This document shows, piece after piece, positions 1 through 10,000 of a stretch of DNA of 64,000 nt (its first letter is position 1; each line of letters begins with the position of its first letter). Both the position numbers and the translations under genes were made by a program. The notes beneath the pieces were generated by a model, which searched no databases, had not been told where the DNA came from, and saw nothing but the letters and a program-made list of their open reading frames with translations. This stretch comes from Marthasterias glacialis (taxonomy: Eukaryota > Echinodermata > Asteroidea > Forcipulatida > Asteriidae), in NCBI GenBank assembly GCA_911728455.2, contig OU452226.1:18989938-19053937 (forward strand). Reading direction: 5' to 3'.

Positions 1-3000
1 ATGATCATCCATTCCAGTTTCAATGAGTGACGCTCGCTCAGGTGAGTCCTCATGAGTTCTACTAGTTCTGAGCAGTGGTTGAGTTTCTCATTAGTTACCT
101 GTGTGACAAGAATGACTGAAACTGGATTTGACTGTAAGGGACAGCTCTTGGGGTTTCTGGTAGGCGCTTTGAAAAGGTACACAAAAACCAATTTTTAACT
201 GGCCCCCCAGAAATAAGGGTTTATGTTATTTTATATTTCTGGTAATGAAACCAAGGAACTCTCAAAAGTGCCTTTGCACTGTGACCCATAGGCCTGAAGA
301 TATCTGTCAACAGAAGATGTTGAAGAAATATCAAACTGGGGAAACCTATACAATAGACCGATCTATTGAGCCTCGCTTACTCACGTATTGACCAATCACA
401 GCCTTGACAGCACCACTGAAAGTCCCACAAAAGTCTGACACGTTAAAATCCCATTAGAAAAGTAAAACTGCCACCAGTGTTTTGACACACAACTGTACTA
501 ACTTTTGTTTTGTTTTCATTTGTTGGTATTTCTGGTGGTGCAAATCCCACAGCAATGGTCCCTGTACAGTTGTGTAAAAAAAGTGGTTTAACAGTGTTCC
601 TGTCTGCATTGTTCTTTGGACTCAAGGCACTGCTGAACGGCCACAAAACTAAATCCACACCGTTCACGAAAACCACGTAAGTGTGTGTACCCAATACGTG
701 TGTGTGGTCGCAACCAAACCACCGCTGCGATCATGGCAAGAAAGTCACACCATGTACTGTTTCTAGGCAGTTGCTAAGGTAGGCAGGGCTTAATGGATCG
801 GTCTGTTATAGGTAGGGACTGAAAACCCAATCCACAAGCAAGGCTCCTGTCCAAAGTGGGAATCGAACCAGAGTCCACAGCGGTGAAGGGCAAGAAAGAA
901 GGCCAACTTGAATGCTCTAGAAGAAACCAATACCCAAAGATTTCTTACCCTAGTCCTTCTCCCGATGCTGTAGAACTGACATGTCTTATTGTACAGTGCA
1001 TCCAGGTCGTCCCTGTCCCAATAGAAATCAGGTGAGATGAGGAGGTCAGAGCTAAGATTGATCTGATGTCTCAGGGAGAACAGCTCCCCTGTCTTACGCA
1101 TCACCTCCACACGAGACATCTTCAGGCGGTGGCCACGCTTAAGACTCTAAATAAGAGGGTGAGGACGATGAACTCAGATTGAGGGAGCAGCTATGAGAGT
1201 AAGATTCAAACTTTTGGAAACCTTTATTGTGTGCTTGCCACTTCTGAATACAGACTGGACAGAGACATGCAAATCTGCTGAAGGCGGGAGCACGGATTTA
1301 GGACTGGAAATATGTATTTGGATGCATGCAACAAGCTTCTTGGATTGAGTTTTTACTGCAAAAGATTTATCCGCTCTAATACTTCACGGAGACAATTGCC
1401 TCTATATACCACCTTGGTCATTGGCTTGGTGCCCCTTACATTTCCCTTATTGAGGTGACCTTAAACAATGTAAAACTGCCTTGCCCTCGCATGAACCAAG
1501 TATCACGCCTGGTTTATAGTTGACTGACTGTATTGCATATACATACCTCAGGAATGCTCTCCAAAGACGATGTAAATTTGTCAACGGACGCCTCCCATAT
1601 GCCAAGCTTCACTGCAAAAAAGCAATAGATACAAGTAAAACCATAAAGCTCCAGTAGACATTAACCCTTACTCCCATGAGTGATTTACTAGGAACCTTCC
1701 CCACTCTAACAAATTCCAACACCATATGGGTAACTCAACACCCAAACTGTGGTACTCTGATTACGGTGGTATGCCTGAACCCATGTAAAACATGATCAGT
1801 TTACTCATGCAGTCCCCAGTCCAACAAAATCCAACAAAACCTGCTGTTAGAGTTTGATGGGATGGGGGCTGTAAAGGTTAATGGAAGGTGCAACCTGTTG
1901 AAGTATTGAGTATCTTTAAGAAGTGCTCATCTAAATCAAATTAGACTATATAAGTTAACTTCTATCAATATTATGACTGCTCGACGTGATAGTGGTAAAG
2001 CGGTCTGGCGCATTGAACTCAATATACCCAAGTCATGAGTGCGTGGGTTCCAATCCCGTTGGTGACCCTTGTGTCCATGAAGTTGAGTAAGACACTTAAC
2101 TATAGTAGTTGCTTCCCATCATCCAGGAGTAAAATGGGTACCTGAGAGGGTAGATATTGTGGATATGAATGATTAGCAACCTGTGCATCCATTTGGCTGG
2201 TGCTGCATACTTCTTAGGAGTCAATATGGTTTCAAGATTGATGTATATTTGGTTTGCGGTATAACCATGTGATTATATCTACTTTGTTATATAAAGTAGA
2301 TTGTTCTTGTGAGAACTTGTCCTGCTTTTACTACCTCTACTACCGCGAAGCAGATTTCGGATACTCAAGGGGGGGACAACTTAGTTCTAAAAAGAACTGT
2401 CCTGCTTTTTAAGTACAACCTGGGAGGTAGGAAATCGGCCGGGACTACTACTACTTTTTTCGCTTAGTGGATTGAGGGGACTTCTGGAATAACTTCACTG
2501 TTGCCGAGTGAGTTTGGTCTCAACGTTTCGACTAGCCTGCTCTAGTCATCGTCAGGAGACTGAGGAAGATTGTTGAATCTCCAGTGAACAGGGGTAATAA
2601 TGTCATAAGGTGATTATCATATTAAAATTCTGCCCTGCCCCTTCCTCCATTGCCCACTCCCCCCTCTCTAATCCCTCATGGAACTAGCCGAGCTCAGTGC
2701 CAGAGAAATATTTATGGCAAACAACCTTCACTAAGAGTTGATCACAGTGTGTTGTCTTGTCCTACCTGATAATGCCATTGCGTTTGAGAAGGCAAACTTT
2801 TGTAGCGTCACAGCCTCTGTGTCTATGTTCTCATCCAGAATGATTGCTTCATCCGTCAACTTAGTGCCCTGACTGTCATTGAACAAAATGATTAAAAGCA
2901 CACGGCCAACGTTGTGTTTGTTTAATACCTACAACAGCTCACGTGACGCGGATTGCGCAATCGGTGTATTGAAATAACAAATCGTTAAATGTTAAGCTCA

Positions 3001-5597
3001 ATCCATCATCAGAGACACATGAAAATAGTGGAAAACCCCATCACTGTTTTAAAACAGTTTTGGACTTGCACGATCAAAACTAATTGTTTTACTCATTTTT
3101 CATAAACTATAGTATTTTAGGCAATGGGAAGTTTCCCCCATGACCATCTTTATACGATGTAAGTTATGTGTAAATCAGGGAACATTTATATTTTAAATCT
3201 TACAAATTTTGTGCACATCCTTTGAGGATCCTTTATAATTTCAAAAATGTACCAAGTCATAAAGGAAATAAATTGAATTTGAGATTTTTGAATTGTTTTT
3301 CTACTGACCTGCCATATGTGAAGTTGATGTGTTCATTTTCCCATGTCACTAGGGCAACCTCATACGGTCGGAATTCATGCTTGCTTATCGTCTTCAGAAC
3401 CTTCTTCAACTGCAGAAATAAACCAAAACTACTACTTTCAGTTTCCACAATAAGAAAACATATAATTACATGTAACGTCTGGTCATTCCCGTGTACAGGA
3501 ACAGTGACATAAATTCCTTGATTAAAAAAAATAAATAAATACAAAAAATAAAACAAACATCTTTGCTGATGTTCTGGTTCGTTGTTTAATGAAGATTGAC
3601 ATTGCCTACCACAGAATCAGGAACATTCCAAAACACAACAGATCCCTCGCGGAAGAAGAAAATCTGTGCCGGTTCGTTTTTATCTTCATCAGCATCTGAA
3701 GATATGACCTCCATCAAAAGAACGTCTTGGGCATCTGATTGAAAGAAAGAAAACATTAACAATAACTTTGTGTTAAACCAGTTAGCGACCATTCATCTCT
3801 GTACAGTTATTACAGAGCGCTCAGACGTGGCAAATTTTTTTGCTTTTTAACTCATTTTTGTTTTCAATAAAAATGTCTGATATAGGGGCCTAATGGTACA
3901 CTTCAAAACAAAAAGTTGGTGTTTTGAATCTGTAGCTACTATGTAAACATGGTAAACAATGCAACGTTTTACTTTTGGGTTGGCCTGGAAGTAGGTAAAA
4001 TCTTGCGGCCGTTTTTTGTTTTTGGGCCTGGTAAAAGCCGCTTGCTGCCACTACAGTCTATAAAAAGGTACTTAGATACTCTGAAGTTGAATGCACTTTA
4101 TTCATTGCCTCAATATTTTGCATTTATGGCTTTGATCGGACAAATTCCTGTGTGTTTGCCGGAGTCACTTACTTTGGATAGGTGTAACTTGCTACAAAAT
4201 GTTATACAAAATATTCCTGAAACTCCTCATCTCAACTCCTTAGGAGTATGCAGCACCAGCACACAGCCAAATGGGCCCACAGGTAGCTAACCATTCACAA
4301 TCTCTACCCTCCCAGGTGTACCTGATTTCTCCTGCATGATGAGAAGTAATTATGGTGAAATGTCTTGCTCAAGGACACCAGTGTCAAGACATGCATGAAC
4401 CGGAATGCAAACCCACATCTACCGCTCAGCCATAACACACTACAGGCTGGTTACACAACGTAGTTAAGAATGGAGTAATATGACCTTTAACCTATGACCC
4501 ACCCTGTGGCATGGTGACAGGCCTAAAGGGTCCCTGAGACTGCAGGTCAAGGCTGAGGTGTTCCAGGTGATACTCCTCTGCCGTTGAGAAAGCTGTGCAC
4601 AGCCACGAATCCTGACAAGACAATAAATTGAGTTACGAATATTCCATGGAAAAATAGCACAGTTAGTTGATATGAAGGCCTGACATTAGGCTTATACAGG
4701 TCATGTCACACTGGGCAACTCACAGGCAACCTGTTCCAGGCAATCCAGCCAATTTTCTTGGGGACATACATTTTTTGGTGAAGGGTGTGTACAACATTGG
4801 TAAGACTGAAGTATAATGTAGATGGTGGAAAACCTCCCTTGAAATAGTTTTGCTTAAAATGCTATGTAAAACTATGTTTTTTTCACTATTTTCTTGCAAC
4901 TCCAATGACCGATTGAGCCAAAATCTTCACAGGTTTGTTATTATATGTCTACGTTGGATCACATGACTTTATAACTGGTCTTTGAAAATTACAAATGTTG
5001 TACACGTGCTTTAAACATAAATTACAAGGAGCAACATTTCTGAAAGTAAATTTGAAAGGACAAACATCCCAACAAATCGATTGTAACTACCTTTTTGTCC
5101 CGCATACCCAACCTCATTGGTTTCTTAGTTCTTGATCGAAGGACAACTGGAGCACTAGTAGGCACCGTGGACTGCATTTTGCTCTGGGTCTTCCTTCCGA
5201 TTATTGACGGAGGAGGCTTGTTTACAAAGACGATGGGTGTTTCCTCTTCATTCCCGCTCTGAGAATGCTTCGTTCTCGCCTTCTGCGACACTAACATCTT
5301 GTGAAGATTGTTTGACTGGAAACACCTTGGTTTCACTCTTGAACACTTGAAGAGAATTGAAAAACATTTGCCGCTTGTAGACTGGAGTTTAGGGTGTTTC
5401 TGGTGGACTGTGAAATCTTGATATTGACCTCCCTGTAGTCGTCTTTGTAGCACCTGCTCGGAACCGAATCTTTTCTCGCCCCATTTTAAAGGAATTGTTC
5501 CTGGAAATCTTTGTGTTGATAGCAAGACGGACGAGTGTCTCTGTGAATGGTTACAACATGCAGTACAAAACCTGGCTAGGAGGTTGACTGGTATCAT
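1..5597 (-). CDS. RMND1: RMND1 homolog, mitochondrial translation factor (3' end cut by window edge)
   Basis: Eight coding exons on the minus strand, in order: 5597-5091, 4611-4503, 3734-3610, 3409-3309, 2872-2766, 1611-1547, 1146-949 and 98 to beyond 1. All internal junctions are GT-AG and the phases agree, giving 436 residues plus a partial codon. The human protein has about 449, so only about 15 C-terminal residues lie outside, including the rest of the C-terminal membrane helix. Recognition rests on the DUF155 core: [12 protein letters not shown] (about 174-185), [14 protein letters not shown] (230-243), [39 protein letters not shown] (377-383) and LKLEWMI at the edge. Exon 1 (residues 1-169) is poorly conserved and rich in basic and hydroxyl residues, starting [10 protein letters not shown], as expected for a mitochondrial presequence. 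Known family role: an inner-membrane protein supporting mitochondrial ribosome function. The start is the first ATG of the exon 1 frame; the 5' UTR and TSS are not known. Identification is by recalled family similarity. Confidence 0.93.
348..810. mobile_element. MITE with AATAGACCG-type inverted ends, in RMND1 last intron
   Basis: The left end (from 351) reads CAATAGACCGATCTATTGAG and the right end (to 807) is its imperfect inverse, TTAATGGATCGGTCTGTT. About 440 bases lie between. Related ends occur at 41291-41540 and 56290-56440. No coding capacity was seen, so it is non-autonomous. Confidence 0.6.
1375..1520 (+). repeat. Dispersed repeat, CTTCACGGAGACAATTGCC family
   Basis: CTAATACTTCACGGAGACAA followed by CCTTGGTCATTGGCTTGGTG recurs at 37770-37945 and, inverted and interrupted, at 44027-44335. 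A related copy without the head is at 18640-18795. Non-coding; lies in an RMND1 intron. Confidence 0.5.
1981..2240 (+). mobile_element. tRNA-headed SINE, family A
   Basis: A degenerate tRNA-like head (AGTGGTAAAGCGG as A box, GGTTCCAATCCC as B box) is followed by the family body AAGACACTTAACTATAG, GGAGTAAAATGGGTACCTG and GTGCTGCATACTTC. The same body occurs at 12846-13150 and, reversed, at 4211-4446 and 14360-14688. Confidence 0.75.
2985..3230 (+). repeat. Dispersed 240-bp repeat, copy 1
   Basis: It shares ACTAATTGTTTTACTC, GTAAGTTATGTGTAAATC and AACATTTATATTTT with 19400-19645 in the same orientation. One copy lies in an RMND1 intron and the other just after RUSF1. No terminal repeats or coding capacity are obvious. 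Confidence 0.6.
4211..4446 (-). mobile_element. tRNA-headed SINE, family A, reversed
   Basis: The reverse strand of the family body is clear (GGAGTATGCAGCACCAGC, GAGAAGTAATTATGGTGAAA), ending in a decayed tRNA-like head near 4400-4446. It lies in the RMND1 intron between exons 2 and 3. An open frame across it (3949-4290) is incidental. Confidence 0.7.
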
Positions 5598-6230
5598 TGT
5601 GTTGGCTGTTCGTACACACCAGCCGACTGTCTGTCAACGTGAAGGAGAAGAGGGTAGAATTGAAAATGTATTCATTTTACGATTGTTTGTATAAGAACAG
5701 AAAGAAAACGGTCAGAACAGTACCAACTTATCAATCGGTGATTAACACTGACTAGTAGTGTTAACAGTTACAGTGCCACATTAAATCCTTTCTCTGCACC
5801 TTCCTGCAACCTTTGCATAAATTATAACCAACTTTACATAAATTATAGCAGACTCAAGTCTTTTCTGCCCGATTATGTTTGAGTTTTGATCTCTCTGTAT
5901 TCTTTGATTTTATCTTAATTCGTTGTGTGCCCGGTAAACAGGTAAAAGGACGCAACGACAAGTTCCCGGTAAAAGGGTGTTCGCAAATGATGTAAAATTT
6001 TGTGTTTCAAGAAAACTGAGCGGGAAAGTTTGATCAGTTTTTCACCATTCAAAAGTTATTATAAGAAGGTTAAATTGTGCATGGGAATGGAAAAACATGT
6101 CTTTGGGTTAATTCTAGCTACAAAAATGTAACATAATAATAATACCGGAGTCTGATAAGTTGTAATATAGCGCACATATCTACCATTAGCTGATTAGGTA
6201 CTCAAGGCACTTATTATTGTCATTTTTACG

Positions 6231-6662
6231 ACAGGTTTTTGAAGTTTTTGAACTATGAGACCCATTTATGTAGCACCTTATTATATAATGGTTTACAAGG
6301 TGATGCGGGGCATTCAGCAGCCACTGCGGCTGCCAGAGGGGCAAACCTACTCCTAGTATGAGGTTCGTTCCGCTATCGTGGAGACGATAGCGGAACGAAC
6401 CTCATAATAGTTCTAGGAGCAGGGCAAACCCTTCTCGAAGTAATAGCGATAAGTGCCACTAGGTTCTTTTACGTGCGTTACACAACACACGGGACCTACG
6501 GCTCTGTGTCCCATCCGAATGACGAAGTAATAATGGTTAAGTGTCTTGCTTAGGACACAAGTGTCAAGACTGGGACTCGAATCGAACCATACTCTGCCGA
6601 TCACAAACACCAGGATTGAGTCTAGTCAAGTGTGCTAGACTGCTGCTCGGCCACAACACGCA
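6231..6662 (-). mobile_element. tRNA-headed SINE, family B, interrupted by a foldback
   Basis: This is the reverse of the family seen at 27227, 34893 and 37362: AACGAAGTAATAATGG-like body, TTTTACGTGCGTTACACAAC, and a head ending CTCGGCCACAACACGC. It is split at 6348-6421 by a palindromic insert with a target duplication. It lies between the divergent RMND1 and RUSF1 promoters. Confidence 0.75.
6339..6430. mobile_element. 74-bp palindromic insert with 9-bp target duplication
   Basis: The insert 6348-6421 is flanked by GGGCAAACC at 6339-6347 and 6422-6430. Its core is a perfect inverted repeat: arms 6358-6379 and 6384-6405 (22 bp each) around the loop GGAG. Looser pairing of CTCCTAG with CTAGGAG lies outside the arms. 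A 9-bp duplication is typical of Mutator-like transposition, though the element is far too small to encode anything. Confidence 0.75.
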
Positions 6663-6913
6663 ATATTTTTCATGTCAGGGCCCATTTTATTGCTTGCATC
6701 CTTTTAATACTGGGATAAAATGCTTTATCATTAAAAAGACATCATACCATGTATAAAATTTGCGAACATTTATGTTTTTCTTCTTATCTTACCTGTGCTT
6801 CCCTTTAAACCAAAGGCGCCGACACCTTGAATAGTCAGACACCCATGTACGTTTTTCATCAAATATGGCAGACTATGTCAGGATTTCCGACAGCTAAAAT
6901 GTCACCTTCAATA

Positions 6914-6997
6914 CCACGAGAGGGCAGCAGATAGTATTGTTGGAAATAATTATTTTTTGCCACGTTGAAAAAAATTCCAACCAACACTGGAGGGCAG
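6914..6997 (+). promoter_or_regulatory. Pair of CTCF-like boxes upstream of RUSF1
   Basis: Positions 6914-6927 read CCACGAGAGGGCAG and 6983-6997 read AACACTGGAGGGCAG. Both continue CAGATAG and are 70 bases apart. The first fits the vertebrate CTCF core CCASYAGRKGGCA at 12 of 13 positions, the second at about 11. They sit between two divergent genes, a usual place for such sites. CTCF exists in deuterostomes, but binding here is inferred. A simple local duplication of about 18 bases could equally explain the pair. Confidence 0.3.
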
Positions 6998-7039
6998 CAG
7001 ATAGGTTGAGCGGAAATCATTTTGTCAAAAATATAAATA

Positions 7040-10000
7040 ATGGAGACTGTCGTCTGCCGAGAATCCTACAGTTCTCAGAGTGTTCCACTGAGCTATAGGA
7101 GGAATCAAGATGGAACGATTGAAGTGTCTAAAGAAGGAAGGAATCCAGCTTTTGGTTCATTAGTCCAGACATTCAGGGTAGGGGAAAATGGTCGCTATTG
7201 ATAATTTTATGACTTTTGTTTTATAAAATGTGACCCTATGCTATGATCTGTTACTATAGTTAGTGTTATATTTCATGACAACCTGACGTTGACACAATTT
7301 TGTTGTTTACGTCAGTGTCACATAGACATGAACAACAACATCAAATGAACGTCAGTCTATTCAGGATCTACATGAGGTTATTCTCTTTGTATCGTAATTG
7401 TAGATCTAGGGAAAGTTTGGGCATGTTGCGATGATTGGTCTCTGACTACCTAGTCCGAGAGAGCTAGACTAAAGAGTAGAGACCTAGACCAGAGCCTGCA
7501 GTGCGGAGAGATTCAATCACTGCAACGATTATGGTTTTATTCCCTCGGTCATAGGATCAGGGTAGGATGCTCCTGATTGTTTGTAATAGTGGACAGCTAG
7601 TATAAATGATCCCTCCAGAAATATCACAAGTTTTTTAGGAATGTGTGGTTTGGTTTACATGGTTTGTGCTGAACAGCATGTGAAGCTGTTGATTGTAATC
7701 CTCCTTCAACCGTGGTGATCTCCGCGTATTATCCTCCTCCTTCAACCGTGGTGATCACCGCAGGTTACAATATCACAACTGAGCACATCAATGAGGAGGG
7801 ATAACACTTTCCCAATTAAGATCAGTGGTTTATTATTGCTTGATGATTGTGTATTGTGTAATTGAAATTCAATGAGAAATTTAACTTTAATTAGAATCAA
7901 AAATAGTTATTAAGTATCTTGCACAAGGACACCGAGTAATATTGATAATGACATCTTGTATAGCGCCGGTATCCACACAAAGTGCTCATGGCGCTTGCTC
8001 CAATAACAAATTCTTCCATGGTTGTCCTCCAGTAGTGCATTGGACAAGGAAAGGATAGCTGCACGAATCTAAGGTCTATGGAATATAATATTGAAATGTT
8101 CATTAAAAAGATGTGTCTTCAAGGTTGTTTTGAAACTGCCATAATTTGGATTCAAAGCCACAGTCTTAAGACAAGCCAACAACTACCAGATTTATGTTTG
8201 ATTCAATGTTGTCTTTTTTTCAGACTGTTTTCCTGCCACAGGGTTACCCCGAGAGCGTCAGTGAAGATTACTTGGCTTATCAAATATGGGACACGATTCA
8301 GGTGCAGTGAGGATGTTTAAATAGAGGCATTATTCGGTAGTTTTTTCGCCCCGCATAGAAACCTATACATTTTAATAGCGGGCGTGGCCTGCGGCACAGA
8401 GCATCATTATCGACTGGGAAATGGTCGGTCAGATGTTGCTGACTTTCGGTTGATTCAACTAGAAAGTGCTCTGTATAGTGCAAAGTAATTATAAAGTTTT
8501 TGCTGAAACGGTGTAAACAGATAATGATGCATTTTATAATGATTCTATTTTTTTTACTGGAAAATTAGTGCAAAAAATGCGGGCGAGCTAAAAAGCTGGC
8601 GGACTACCCAAAAATCTGGTTAGGTAGTCCGGCCGGTGAGTGAAAAAAAAAGTCAAGGGAAAGCTGTGCATTCAAAAATAGCCAGGAACCAACTGGACAG
8701 AAATTGGCCTCAATTCTTTGGAATCATACAGTTATTTAAATAGAACTATACTGATCAAACAGATCGGAATGTTAAAAACAGAATGGTAGAACAATCCTTT
8801 AAAATGCAAGTCTTTTTTGGATGCTTGATGGCAGCAGACTCACCAGGTAAATCTTTTGTTCTTGTAAATGTGCGCATGCCAAGAGTAACTTACACAAGTC
8901 TGCTGCCACCTAGTGCTCAAAAGTCTCCCATTTGTTTGCCATTTATTTATCTGATATGAAAGCAACCTTTAGTCGAAGTAGAAAGTGAATTCATTTTAGA
9001 AACATTGCATTATGCTTCAAAAGCTTTGTGTAATTTAATATCTAAGAGGAAAAGAGTTATTGAGGGTTTGATTTTTGTTTGTTTGTATAGCATGCTCATT
9101 CAAAATAAACCTGCTGAGATACTGGGATGTGTAGGCCTATCACTAAAATGTGTGTGTCAATCTTGCTTGCTAAGCAAAGTGTGACGTCACAATACAAATC
9201 ACTATGGCAATATTGACAGCTCATCTTCAGATGAATCTTAGTGCTATGTGAAACTGGTCACATGCCAACTTGAAAGCACTTACTTCACATTGGACTAGTC
9301 CAAACCGAAATATAGGGATGGTATCATTTCATTCACACATTCTATGTACACCTAGTTCTTTATGGCCGAAAAAGAAGTGCCCTACAAACCTAATGCATTT
9401 TCCCAGCCAAATGATTTCAGCTGTTTTTTTAACCAATTTGTTGTCAACATGAATGAAAAACAGTTTCTTTGACAGTTGAATGAGCTCTGACATCACTGGG
9501 TTCTTTTCTTCAGGCGTTCTGCAGCAGCATCACAGGAACCCTGGCAACCCAAGCCATGCTGAAGGGAGTAGGTGTGGGTGATGTAACAGCCACAGCTGCA
9601 GCAGCAACCATCACCTGGCTGTTAAAAGGTCTCGGCTCAAACTTGCTTAGCATGGATACATTTGGTTAGCAGAGAAAATGGGTTCCTGCTAAAAGTCATG
9701 TGATGACTACTTATTGAAACTGGTTCCCTGCTTGCTGTCCCTGCTTTGCAAGTAAATGTTGTAAGCAATATTTCTGTTTCTCGAGGAAATTGGAACCAGA
9801 ACATCTGACATCTCAGTGATTTTCAAGATTCGAATTTAAAATTCTGTCAAGTGCCTGTAGAAGATTTCAAAGAGAATTTGCTTTTGTCTTTTTTTTTTAA
9901 ATCAGTTGAAATTAAAATCAGAACTGGCAAGTATAGATGGTTCCCAATAGACGCCATCTTTACAGGAAAATTGCATTTTGGCTTGCAGGGGTGTCATGCG

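Larger units (their letters stand above)
5598..7039. promoter_or_regulatory. Shared 5' region between divergent RMND1 and RUSF1
   Basis: The RMND1 start codon (minus strand, 5597) and the RUSF1 start codon (plus strand, 7040) face away from each other across 1.44 kb, so promoters and 5' UTRs of both should lie here. About 0.4 kb of it (6231-6662) is an inserted SINE, itself carrying a 74-bp foldback, so the original spacing was nearer 1 kb. Two G-rich boxes sharing GAGGGCAGCAGATAG-like sequence lie about 125 and 55 bases before the RUSF1 start. I see no clear TATA box. That this is a functional bidirectional promoter is an inference from gene layout only. Confidence 0.5.
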
